Source: a virus
Virus record (IMG/VR): IMGVR_UViG_3300046499_000264
Span: 1 to 45,625 of that record
Strand: one strand, 5' to 3'
Length of the DNA: 45,625 nt
In this document: one piece after another, positions 1 through 6,040 of the stretch
How positions within the stretch are numbered: the stretch's first letter is position 1
How the letters are laid out: every line of letters starts with the position of its first letter
Made by a program: the position numbers and the translations under genes
The notes under the pieces: generated by a model
Told to the model about the DNA's origin: nothing
The model's input: only the letters and a program-made list of their open reading frames with translations
The model's database searches: none

Positions 1-9
1 CACACTACA

Positions 10-43
10 GGGGCACACGGTGACCGATTAGCCCGTGTGCCCC
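10..43. other. perfect 11-bp hairpin upstream of first gene
   Basis: Arms at 10-20 and 33-43 pair perfectly (GGGGCACACGG with CCGTGTGCCCC) around a 12-nt loop. No T-run follows on either strand, so a simple intrinsic terminator is not supported. It sits just before the C/A-rich leader of the first gene and could be the terminator-like end of a unit lying left of the window, or an mRNA structure. Confidence 0.5.
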
Positions 44-72
44 GGCACCCAACACCACACCCCCACATCACG
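44..72 (+). promoter_or_regulatory. C/A-rich, nearly G-free leader (copy 1)
   Basis: A stretch of almost only C and A, with G only at its two ends, precedes the GGAAGG ribosome site of the first gene. The same kind of tract recurs at 561-597 before the second gene and at 1885-1925 after it. Low structure and high C content are what is expected of ribosome-accessible leaders or of Rho-loading sites; the sequence alone does not decide which. Confidence 0.4.
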
Positions 73-86
73 GAAGGCACGACATC

Positions 87-557
87 ATGAGCACTAAAGC
101 AAACAACACGGCCCGCGCTGAAGCCCTGCAGGAATTGCACAAAATTCTGAAGCCCGGGGACACGCTGCACACCATTACCCGCCACGTCTCATCTTCCGGG
201 ATGTCCCGGGCTATTTCCGTTGTGAAAGTAGGGCGGGACGGCTCCATTTTCTACCTGGACGGGCTAGTCGCCCGGGCGGGTATCTTCAGCCTGCACCCCC
301 GCTATGACGGGCTGAAGCTGGACGGCGCCGGAATGGATATGGGATTCCATCTTGTTTACAGCGTGTCCCGGGCCGTGTTTGCGGACGGCTTCAAGTGCAC
401 CGGGCACGACGGGACAAAACGGGCGCCGGCCTGCCCGTCCAACGATCACAGCAACTACTACGCCGAAACACGGGGGCAGGCTAACCCGCCGGCTAACTAC
501 TCCCGGGGACGTAAGCACAGTGACCCGGGCTACGCGCTCCGGCACCGGTGGATGTAG
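87..557 (+). CDS. conserved phage protein, GMDMGFHLVY family
   Basis: 156-aa soluble protein of unknown function. It carries a signature I recognise from hypothetical proteins of many phages: TRHVSSSGMSRAISV near residues 31-45, GMDMGFHLVYSVSR near 82-95, CPSNDHSNY near 115-123 and a C-terminal GYALRHRWM. The SNDHSN stretch after two cysteines suggests a small metal or nucleic-acid binding element, but no activity is established. The ATG is chosen because a GGAAGG ribosome site lies 10 nt upstream. The same leader, down to GACATCATGAGCA, precedes the next gene. Base composition (very rich in CCCGG and CTGCAG) differs from genes after 2.7 kb, suggesting a separate origin. Confidence 0.8.
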   Translation: MSTKANNTARAEALQELHKILKPGDTLHTITRHVSSSGMSRAISVVKVGRDGSIFYLDGLVARAGIFSLHPRYDGLKLDGAGMDMGFHLVYSVSRAVFADGFKCTGHDGTKRAPACPSNDHSNYYAETRGQANPPANYSRGRKHSDPGYALRHRWM

Positions 558-609
558 CCCCGCGCGACACCCTCACACCCCCCACACACCACACGGAAGG
601 CTAGACATC

Positions 610-1884
610 ATGAGCAACACGGAAGACACCCCGGACACCCTGCAGCACTTCAGCGCCGGGGATGTAAACGGCGCCCGGATCACTGAAGCCCCGCGCCACT
701 CCAGCGCCACGGGCTACGGGGCCAAAATTCCTACCCCCTACATGCTCCAGACATTCGGCCCGCGCCCCGTGTGGCGGCGTGTCTACGTCATCAATTATGG
801 GAATGCCGGCAGTAGCTACGTGCTGCAGGGCGGCGCCCGCCACTATCTCACCCCCGGGGTAGAGCTCATCCTGGAGACAATTCGGGACGGGGGGACACTT
901 GAAGACGCCCGGGCCAAAATGACGGAATGGCCCGAATGGATGAGGGCGGCGGAAGGCCTGCCGGTGGAAGACGTGCATATGCCCCTAGCCGGCGACATCC
1001 TGGAGCATGACGGGCGTGAAATTTTGGTGCAATTCGCTGAAGCTGCCCCCGGGGGTGCCTACCGTGTGAGGGGCCGTTATGTGGCCCCGGATGACTCCAT
1101 TGATGAGCTGGCAGACATCACGTTTACCCCCGCGCCGCCGGCGCCGGCTGAAGACATCCCGGCCCGGCTGGAGCAACTACGGGCACGACTTGAAGCGGAA
1201 GACATTAGCTACGGCGAATTAGTGGAGCTGCAGGGCCTAGCGGCACACATCACCCCCGGTGACGTGCAGCTATTGGAAGCTGCAGGGGTGCCCGAACACC
1301 CCGCCACGGAAGACGCCCCCGCGCTGCAGATTCAGCCCCTGCACGATACCCCGCTACAGCGGCGGATAGCTGCAGGGCACCTGCAGCGGACGGGGCACCC
1401 GCTGGACGCCGTGAGCGTGTCCGGTGACGGGGTGCTCTGGCACACGGTTAGGCGGTGTTGTGGTGAGTCCGTCCCGCCGGAAGTGGCGACGTGGCAGGAT
1501 ATGACGCCGGCCCCGGATGTCCCGGCCTTCCGTGTGGGGCAGACAGTCAAGCTACTAAACACACACCCCGGGGACGGCGGGTGGAGTAGCGCCTATGTGG
1601 AGTCCATAGCCGGCAGCCGCTACGGGGTGAGAGTGCAGGGCCATTCCCTGTATTGGGTCACGGCTGCAGCGCTGGAGCTCATCCCGGAAGACGCCCCGCC
1701 GGCTGCCCCCGCGCTGCAGGCCGGCGCCCGGGTGACTACCCCGGACGGCCCCGGCTACGTCTACACCCTGGACGGCGAACACGCCGGGGTGATCCTGGAC
1801 AAATACGCGGGCCGGAATAACCCGCCTATCTATTGGGCTAAGCCTTCAGAGCTGCAGCCGGAAGGCGGCGCGCCTATGGCTTAG
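610..1884 (+). CDS. hypothetical modular protein with SH3-like segments
   Basis: 424-aa acidic protein, not recognised. The reading frame is open further upstream, but ATG 610 is chosen because GGAAGG at 595-600 and the GACATCATGAGCA context repeat those of the first gene. Three stretches look like small beta-barrel (SH3/KOW-like) modules: around residues 120-170, around 320-370 (VGQTVKLLNTHPGDGG) and the C-terminal 55 residues (GARVTTPDGPGYVYTLDGEH). A proline/alanine linker (PAPPAPAED) and a charged helical segment lie between them. No catalytic motif is visible. It ends just before a strong terminator, so this and the preceding gene probably form one short transcription unit. Composition is foreign to the rest of the window. 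Confidence 0.7.
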   Translation: MSNTEDTPDTLQHFSAGDVNGARITEAPRHSSATGYGAKIPTPYMLQTFGPRPVWRRVYVINYGNAGSSYVLQGGARHYLTPGVELILETIRDGGTLEDARAKMTEWPEWMRAAEGLPVEDVHMPLAGDILEHDGREILVQFAEAAPGGAYRVRGRYVAPDDSIDELADITFTPAPPAPAEDIPARLEQLRARLEAEDISYGELVELQGLAAHITPGDVQLLEAAGVPEHPATEDAPALQIQPLHDTPLQRRIAAGHLQRTGHPLDAVSVSGDGVLWHTVRRCCGESVPPEVATWQDMTPAPDVPAFRVGQTVKLLNTHPGDGGWSSAYVESIAGSRYGVRVQGHSLYWVTAAALELIPEDAPPAAPALQAGARVTTPDGPGYVYTLDGEHAGVILDKYAGRNNPPIYWAKPSELQPEGGAPMA

Positions 1885-1919
1885 CCCCTCACACACACAC
1901 CCCACACACCCCCACATCA

Positions 1920-1949
1920 CACCCCCGGTCATTAGGCCGGGGGTGTTTT
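1920..1949 (+). terminator. rho-independent terminator
   Basis: A perfect 9-bp stem (CACCCCCGG at 1920-1928 with CCGGGGGTG at 1937-1945), an 8-nt loop and TTTT at 1946-1949. It lies 35 bp after the stop of the second gene and ends the left, compositionally distinct unit. Confidence 0.9.
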
Positions 1950-2573
1950 GTTGCGCCCTGGAGCTGCCCGCCCTGCAGTGACCCGGGGCGCCTGCAGCGG
2001 GGCTACTCCAGCGCGCCCCGTTGTGTGCCCCCGTGAGCGTATGGCAGGCCTTCCGGGCTGCCCCTGCAGGGGGCCGGCTGCAGGCGCGCTGAAGGCGGCA
2101 CGGCTGCCCGCTCACACGGCATAGGGCCTAGCGTGTGGGGGGTGGATGCACTCACCCCGCGCCCGGGCGTGTCGGATGTGGAGATATAGAACAAAGACGG
2201 GGATGTGTTGCATATGGGGCTATTCCAGACATCCATTCTCTAATTTCTATCTATGAAGACACACGGCGGCGTGTGTGTGGGGTGCTGCAGGCACGGATAC
2301 GCCCGGAACGGGACTAGGGCACTGTGAAACACCCCTTATTTGCAACGCATTCCACCGTTTTGTGACGCATTCCCGCAACGGCTCCAGCGCGGGGGCCTGC
2401 AGGCCTGCAGCCCTGGACCTGGAGCCCTGCAGGGGGGTGCATATGGGGGGTGTATTCCATGCCCGGGGGTGCATATAGGTCCATATGGTGAGATATGCCC
2501 GTGTGAATTTTCATGCATCTATGTGGGGGACTGTGCATGATGAGGGCTTGACACTCACGGATCACATCAAAAG
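1950..2573. other. non-coding repeat-rich stretch
   Basis: No convincing gene is visible on either strand. The stretch holds eight of the CTGCAG palindromes, a direct repeat ACGCATTCC at 2345-2353 and 2365-2373 (20-bp spacing, two helical turns), flanking GCAACG copies at 2342-2347 and 2375-2380, and three copies of a GTGCATATGGGG-like element (2208-2219, 2437-2448, 2469-2479), two of them followed by ATTCCA. Iterated short repeats in non-coding DNA fit a protein-binding or replication region; that is inference. Confidence 0.5.
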
Positions 2574-2654
2574 TCAAGTACCGGACTGAATCACTTTCAG
2601 GACGCCGGCGAAGGCCAGGATGGCCGGCTGTTCGACATACTCAGACGGACTCAT
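2574..2654 (-). CDS. possible 26-aa micro-ORF
   Basis: A leftward 27-codon frame starts with ATG at 2654, six bases after a perfect GGAGG, and ends with TGA at 2574. The predicted peptide begins MSPSEYVEQPAI and has a hydrophobic middle (AILAFAGVL). It is the first feature to the right of the composition break. The ribosome site is the main support; length alone would not make a gene. It diverges from the HTH gene at 2747. Confidence 0.45.
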   Translation of the reverse strand: MSPSEYVEQPAILAFAGVLKVIQSGT

Positions 2655-2734
2655 GTTTTTCCTCCATGGACGCCCTCGCGTTTTGGCCGATCCCAAAAAA
2701 TCGCGCGTGCATTTTCCGCCCAGGGGCTTCGGTG

Positions 2735-2746
2735 TAGAGTTCTCCC
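2735..2746 (+). promoter_or_regulatory. leaderless-type promoter of the HTH gene
   Basis: TAGAGT at 2735-2740 is followed by exactly six bases and then ATG 2747. No Shine-Dalgarno sequence precedes the ATG. With a start point seven bases after the -10 box, the mRNA would begin with the A of ATG. The same geometry occurs at five other starts in this window. Confidence 0.6.
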
Positions 2747-3085
2747 ATGCCCTACAAATCAGAGAAGGCCGGCCCGATCCAGCCCGCCGATGACCGCCGC
2801 CGCAAGCTCACCGACGCCCAGCGCGAGGAGGTGCGCGAGCAGCACGCCCAGGGAGCCAGCCAGCGCCAGCTGGCCATCCACTTCGGCGTCTCGCGCCGGC
2901 TCATCGGCTTCATCCTGGACCCCGAGAAGGAAGCCGCCGCCAAGGCCGCGTACATCGAGCGCCGCAAGGACGGGCGCTACTACGATCCGGCCAGGCACAC
3001 CGAGCAGATACGCCGGCACCGCCGGCACAAACACGAGCTGTTCAAGGAAGGCAAGCTCGGCGCGCGGGAGGATAGCGCCGAGTAG
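2747..3085 (+). CDS. small HTH DNA-binding protein
   Basis: 112-aa, highly basic protein. Residues about 20-60 read as a homeodomain/resolvase-type helix-turn-helix: KLTDAQREEVREQ as first helix, then GASQRQLAIHFGVSRRLIGFI as the HTH proper. The rest is Arg/Lys-rich (RRHRRHKHELFKEGK), fitting nucleic-acid contact. It has a leaderless-type promoter and no ribosome site, so it may be expressed alone and early. It lies 3 kb from the integrase. A regulator of accessory genes or of lysogeny is possible, but nothing identifies it as the immunity repressor. Confidence 0.65.
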   Translation: MPYKSEKAGPIQPADDRRRKLTDAQREEVREQHAQGASQRQLAIHFGVSRRLIGFILDPEKEAAAKAAYIERRKDGRYYDPARHTEQIRRHRRHKHELFKEGKLGAREDSAE

Positions 3086-3131
3086 CAGGGAATCCCAGAT
3101 TCCTGGCCCAGGGGCCTTCCTTACTAGGTTG

Positions 3132-3539
3132 ATGTGTATTACGCTGGCCATACACACCCACACAACCAAGGAGACACCGTGGAAAAGCACCAATCGCCAG
3201 CGCGGAAGCATCGAAGCCTGGGCCAGCTTTATCGTCCTCGCCCTCATCGCCCTCATCTGGGTGGGCTCGTCCATCGCCTGGAACAGCGCCCGCGAGACCC
3301 GGACCTGCACCGTGGTCGAGAAGATCGCCACCGGCAAGAAGGACGGCGGCAACAACTACATCCTCATCACCGACAAGTGCGGCCAGCTGCAGGTAGCCGA
3401 CTCCTGGAGCAACGGCCAGTTCAACTCGACCGACACCTACGCCTCGATCAAGACCGGCGTCTCCTACAACTTCGAGACCGTGGGCTGGCGCAACGGCCTG
3501 TTCAGCCAGTACCCCAACGTCGTGAAGGTGAGCCAGTAA
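3132..3539 (+). CDS. membrane-anchored protein with cysteine pair; start disrupted
   Basis: 135 aa in this frame. One transmembrane segment (AWASFIVLALIALIWVGSSIAW) is followed by an extracytoplasmic domain with two cysteines (TRTCTVVEK and DKCGQLQVADSW) and ending NGLFSQYPNVVKVSQ. I recognise this as a common small membrane protein family of actinobacteriophages; function unknown. The start is odd. A good AAGGAG at 3168-3173 leads to GTG 3179, but GTG is in another frame; removing one A from the AAAA run at 3183-3186 would give a start MESTNRQRGS joined to the family sequence. The only in-frame ATG (3132) has no ribosome site. The stop overlaps the next ATG. Confidence 0.7.
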   Translation: MCITLAIHTHTTKETPWKSTNRQRGSIEAWASFIVLALIALIWVGSSIAWNSARETRTCTVVEKIATGKKDGGNNYILITDKCGQLQVADSWSNGQFNSTDTYASIKTGVSYNFETVGWRNGLFSQYPNVVKVSQ

Positions 3540-3814
3540 TGACCGAGAACCCCCACATCTCCAACGCCCAGGACTGGCAGCACGGCGAGGAGCAGCCCTC
3601 GGCCTTCGCCCTCCAGAACGCCCAGATCGAAGCCACTCTCGCCGTGGCCTGGGAGACCGCCCGCCTGGCCGATGAGCAGCGCACCGCCAACCTCATCGCC
3701 GTCGAACAGGGCCAGTACGCCGCGTTCATGCAGGGCGCGCTGAACGATGATGGGCGCCGCATCTGGCAAGAGGCCGGCGCGCAGCTGCTCGAACGCCTGG
3801 GGCTGGAGCCATGA
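3539..3814 (+). CDS. hypothetical helical protein
   Basis: 91-aa protein, not recognised. It is predicted to be mostly alpha-helical (FALQNAQIEATLAVAWETAR and following), with acidic and Gln-rich character and no catalytic motif. The ATG overlaps the TAA of the membrane protein gene (TAATG), so translation is probably coupled. Its own stop overlaps the start of the next small gene. It belongs to the tightly packed rightward accessory unit ending at 5593. Confidence 0.65.
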   Translation: MTENPHISNAQDWQHGEEQPSAFALQNAQIEATLAVAWETARLADEQRTANLIAVEQGQYAAFMQGALNDDGRRIWQEAGAQLLERLGLEP

Positions 3815-3948
3815 TGTCCGAGGGACAGGTCCGCACACTGCTGGCCACGCTGAAAGGCAACCTGGACAACGCGGCCAACACTGCCCATGCCATTGCCTTC
3901 TCCGGCGGGGTCTCAGCGCTGGAGATGGTGCTGGAGGAGAACCCATGA
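3811..3948 (+). CDS. 45-aa hypothetical protein
   Basis: A short frame starting ATGATG at 3811, overlapping the previous stop and ending with TGA at 3946-3948, which overlaps the ATG of the next gene. The peptide (MMSEGQVRTLLATLKGN...) looks like an amphipathic helix pair. Its support is positional: it fills an otherwise empty 130-bp gap with four-base stop-start overlaps at both ends, as the neighbouring genes do. Function unknown. Confidence 0.6.
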   Translation: MMSEGQVRTLLATLKGNLDNAANTAHAIAFSGGVSALEMVLEENP

Positions 3949-4457
3949 GGGGCAGCGCGGGGCCGTGGGCACAGCCCGAGCCGGAAGTCGGCGCCCCCGA
4001 GACCCGGTACTGCCGGCGGTGCGATGTCGAGCTCCCGGTCCACCGGGACCGCGAGAAGTGCAACGACTGCGAGGGCCTGAACCAGTTCCACCCGGGCGGC
4101 AGCCACGGCGGCGGGTTCCCTCCCGTCGATCCGGCCTACGAAATCTTCCTCCACTTCGCCGCCCGGCCCAACGAGGACCGCACCATCGCCACGCTCGACG
4201 CGCTGAAGATGCCCTACCGCACCTACACCGCCAAGAACGATCCGCTGGAGTTCGGCTACGCCGAGGCCCTGCCCTACGTCGGCAGGGACGGGGAGTACCC
4301 CATCGTGCTCATCACCTCCCACGGCAAGCCCATCGACTGGTGGCGGGGCTTCGACCTCGCCGCACTCAACGCCACCCCCGCAGCCCGCAAGGCTGCCACC
4401 GCCCCACCCACCGAGGCCCACCCAGGTGTGCCCACCACCCAGGAGGAAGCAGCATGA
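3945..4457 (+). CDS. zinc-ribbon plus glutaredoxin/NrdH-like protein without CXXC active site
   Basis: 170 aa. The N-terminus has a four-cysteine zinc ribbon (C23-x2-C26 and C39-x2-C42). Residues about 65-145 resemble the thioredoxin fold of phage NrdH/glutaredoxins: a strand-helix start, a YPIVLI segment carrying the likely cis-proline (P119), and WWRGFD where NrdH has HWSGF. The redox CXXC expected after the first strand is missing; that place reads AARPNEDR. So dithiol reductase activity is unlikely and a binding or scaffolding role is more plausible. The C-terminus is a low-complexity Ala/Pro/Thr tail. GGAGGAG seven bases upstream supports ATG 3945. No ribonucleotide reductase gene is visible in this window. 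Confidence 0.55.
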   Translation: MRGSAGPWAQPEPEVGAPETRYCRRCDVELPVHRDREKCNDCEGLNQFHPGGSHGGGFPPVDPAYEIFLHFAARPNEDRTIATLDALKMPYRTYTAKNDPLEFGYAEALPYVGRDGEYPIVLITSHGKPIDWWRGFDLAALNATPAARKAATAPPTEAHPGVPTTQEEAA

Positions 4458-4714
4458 TCGGCACACCAGTCAAGACCTACATCCGAACCATCCCCAAGAG
4501 CGCCGGCTGGACACTTCCCAACGGCCTCACAGGGGTGGGCGAGCAGTTCTTCGAGCTCACCAACATCCCGTGGAAGGACCAACAGGCAATCCGCGAGGAG
4601 CTTGACGCCTTGGGCTTCTACGTCCAGGAAATCCACTTCTCCGATCCCATGCCCATTCAGGTCGGCATGGAAATCCGCAAGCGGTACGAGGCCGAGGAGG
4701 CTGCGAAGAAATGA
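4454..4714 (+). CDS. hypothetical 86-aa protein
   Basis: A small alpha/beta protein, not recognised (MIGTPVKTYIRTIPKSAGW... ending RKRYEAEEAAKK). AGGAGGAAGC just upstream gives a strong ribosome site for ATG 4454, which overlaps the preceding stop. The stop in turn overlaps ATG 4711. The frame is open far upstream, but that part is the shadow of the previous gene. Function unknown; it is likely co-translated with the 2H phosphoesterase that follows. Confidence 0.6.
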   Translation: MIGTPVKTYIRTIPKSAGWTLPNGLTGVGEQFFELTNIPWKDQQAIREELDALGFYVQEIHFSDPMPIQVGMEIRKRYEAEEAAKK

Positions 4715-5154
4715 GCACTGGAATCTGCATCGTTTGGCCGGCATGGTTCCTCGGGAGCACCGATGAGCAGCTGCACTGCACCGCGCTGTTTCTCGGGAAC
4801 ACCGAGACGGCCACCTTCAAGCGCAGCACCATCGAGTACGTTCTGCGCTGGGAGGGCCTGAACCCCGGACCCTGCCGGGTCACCGGCCCCGACCTGTTCG
4901 GCAAGGAAAAGAACGTCCCCGTCCTGACCATCGAGCACCCGGACCTCCAGTCCGAGCACGAGTGGCTGACCCGCCGGCTGGCTGCCTACGGCATCGTCAG
5001 CCCCTCCGAGTTCGACTTCAACCCCCATGTCACCATCGCCAAGGAAGCGGCCAAGCCCTACTTCCCCCACTTCATCCAGTTGGAGCGCCCCGTGCTCTGG
5101 TGGGGCGATGACAGGCCGATCCACACCAAGCACGCGGCAGCGGTGGCGGCATGA
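4711..5154 (+). CDS. 2H phosphoesterase (LigT/2',5'-RNA ligase superfamily)
   Basis: 147 aa with the two HxT motifs that define the superfamily: H22-C-T24 (LHCTALFLGN) and H106-V-T108 (FNPHVTIAKE), about 84 residues apart, as usual for one bilobal 2H domain. Members hydrolyse or ligate 2',5' or 2',3'-cyclic phosphodiesters in the cytoplasm. Phage members include Acb1, which degrades the cyclic nucleotides of CBASS defence, so a counter-defence role is a reasonable hypothesis, as is RNA end processing. Sequence alone cannot separate these. The gene is embedded by ATGA overlaps in a run of small accessory genes next to the integrase, a typical site for such functions. Confidence 0.75.
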   Translation: MSTGICIVWPAWFLGSTDEQLHCTALFLGNTETATFKRSTIEYVLRWEGLNPGPCRVTGPDLFGKEKNVPVLTIEHPDLQSEHEWLTRRLAAYGIVSPSEFDFNPHVTIAKEAAKPYFPHFIQLERPVLWWGDDRPIHTKHAAAVAA

Positions 5155-5453
5155 GCGGCTTCCTGCAGGTAATCCCGGACAACGGCTACATCATCCACGC
5201 AGTCCCCGCCGACAGGCAGCGCGCAGGCTTCAACGAGCAGTTCGCCTTCGGCCCCCCGGTCTGCCGCCGGATTCGGGGCCGCGACGGGCAGGCGTTCCCC
5301 AACCTGCGGGTGCAGTTCAAGGACTATGCCAACGACAAGACGGCGGTCAAGCCCTTCAGCCGGAATCCCGAGGACTTCGACATCAACAGGAGCAGCAGGC
5401 GCATCTGCAGCCACTGCGCCAAGCACATCACAGACCTGGAGGACCAGAAATGA
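5151..5453 (+). CDS. hypothetical protein with C-terminal CxxC
   Basis: 100-aa protein, not recognised. Near the C-terminus RRICSHCAKHITD contains a CSHC pair followed by H, a possible half zinc site. The central part (RRIRGRDGQAFPNLRVQFKDY) is basic and beta-rich. It overlaps the stop of the phosphoesterase gene by four bases and the next start likewise. Function unknown. Confidence 0.6.
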   Translation: MSGFLQVIPDNGYIIHAVPADRQRAGFNEQFAFGPPVCRRIRGRDGQAFPNLRVQFKDYANDKTAVKPFSRNPEDFDINRSSRRICSHCAKHITDLEDQK

Positions 5454-5593
5454 GCCGCCTTTTCGACACCCTGAAGGGCATTCCAGCACCCAAAGTGCTC
5501 ACGATTCGGGACTTGGAAGACCTCGATGACGCCGATTTGAGGGCTGTTGTTGAGGCCCAAAACCCGGTAAAATCAGGGAATGAAGCGGCTTAG
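5450..5593 (+). CDS. 47-aa hypothetical protein
   Basis: A short acidic protein (MSRLFDTLKGIPAPKVLTI... ending SGNEAA) with a D/E-rich helix (RDLEDLDDADLRAVVEA). GGAGG at 5438-5442 serves ATG 5450. It is the last gene of the overlapping accessory unit. Its last codons contain the promoter of the next gene. Function unknown. Confidence 0.6.
   Translation: MSRLFDTLKGIPAPKVLTIRDLEDLDDADLRAVVEAQNPVKSGNEAA
5568..5579 (+). promoter_or_regulatory. leaderless-type promoter inside the previous gene
   Basis: TAAAAT at 5568-5573, six bases, then ATG 5580. No ribosome site precedes ATG 5580. The arrangement matches the other leaderless starts in spacing. It lies within the last codons of the 47-aa gene, so the next gene can be expressed independently of the accessory unit. 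Confidence 0.6.
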
Positions 5594-5918
5594 GCGGGGC
5601 CAAAACACCTGCGAAATCGACGCGGGTGGGCTCCCTCGGGACGCAATCGGGCACCGAACGGACAGATCGGCGGTCTACGCGGAGGGAAAACGTCTCTGGC
5701 GTGATGATGAGCGCCGTTTCTCCCTCGGTGAGCGCGTCCGGGCCATCAAGGTGTGGCACCGGATGGAGCACGGGGAGTGCGGGACCATCATGGTGATCGA
5801 GCAGTCTACCCAGCGAGACTACTACGTCCTCCCCGACAGCCTGTTCCGGCAGTTCATGCGAAATCGCTCCGGCGAGTTCCTGTCCAGGATGCCCGAGCAC
5901 TACCTGGAGCCCGAATAG
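5580..5918 (+). CDS. hypothetical basic protein
   Basis: 112-aa protein, not recognised. Arg-rich N-terminus (MKRLRRGQNT), then a probable small beta-barrel (GERVRAIKVWHRMEHGECGTIMVIEQ... YYVLPDSLFRQF) resembling SH3/KOW-like folds that bind nucleic acid or protein. It starts 14 bases before the end of the previous gene and has a leaderless-type promoter. It is followed by a strong terminator and stands opposite the integrase. A role as directionality factor is conceivable from position only; nothing in the sequence shows it. Confidence 0.55.
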   Translation: MKRLRRGQNTCEIDAGGLPRDAIGHRTDRSAVYAEGKRLWRDDERRFSLGERVRAIKVWHRMEHGECGTIMVIEQSTQRDYYVLPDSLFRQFMRNRSGEFLSRMPEHYLEPE

Positions 5919-5938
5919 CGTAGCCTTGAAAGATAACA

Positions 5939-5978
5939 CCGGCCCCCTCTGGCTTAGCCAAGGGGCCGGTTTTCTTTT
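5939..5978 (+). terminator. rho-independent terminator
   Basis: CCGGCCCC at 5939-5946 pairs with GGGGCCGG at 5962-5969; the 15-nt loop contains a further inner TGGC/GCCA pairing. TTTTCTTTT follows at 5970-5978. It closes the rightward accessory block before attP and the convergent integrase gene. Confidence 0.92.
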
Positions 5979-5988
5979 GCCCTCAAAA

Positions 5989-6040
5989 AGTAGTCAGTTT
6001 GAAGGCAGCTACGTCCACATATGCACTCAAACTGACTACT
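5989..6040. other. attP: probable attP of the serine integrase
   Basis: A perfect 14-bp inverted repeat (AGTAGTCAGTTTGA at 5989-6002, TCAAACTGACTACT at 6027-6040) with a 24-bp spacer; GCA 6005-6007 and TGC 6022-6024 extend the symmetry. Total 52 bp, the size of known attP sites of serine integrases such as phiC31 and Bxb1, which have this two-armed symmetry. The centre falls on T6014-C6015, a non-palindromic dinucleotide as such crossovers require. The right arm starts at the integrase stop codon. Read leftward, the repeat is followed by TTTTT, so it may also terminate integrase mRNA, though a 24-nt loop is large for that. Confidence 0.75.

Larger units (their letters stand above)
126..2432. 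repeat. CTGCAG-rich island (19 palindromes)
   Basis: Reading the sequence I count 19 CTGCAG hexamers between 126 and 2432, in coding and non-coding DNA alike; two are nearly tandem at about 2398-2410. The next 2.5 kb has one (near 3388). The enrichment ends at 2432, close to where codon use and leader style change. Leu-Gln codon use (CTG CAG) cannot explain the copies in the untranslated 1950-2432 stretch. Confidence 0.85.

Noticed and set aside
352-609. Longer N-terminus for the gene starting at 610.
   Set aside because: That stretch overlaps the first gene in another frame, lacks a ribosome site, and ATG 610 has the same leader as ATG 87.
1-2573. Host chromosome flanking an integrated prophage.
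   Set aside because: The attP-like site is intact next to the integrase, and gene 87-557 belongs to a phage-type family. An integrated prophage would show hybrid att sites instead.
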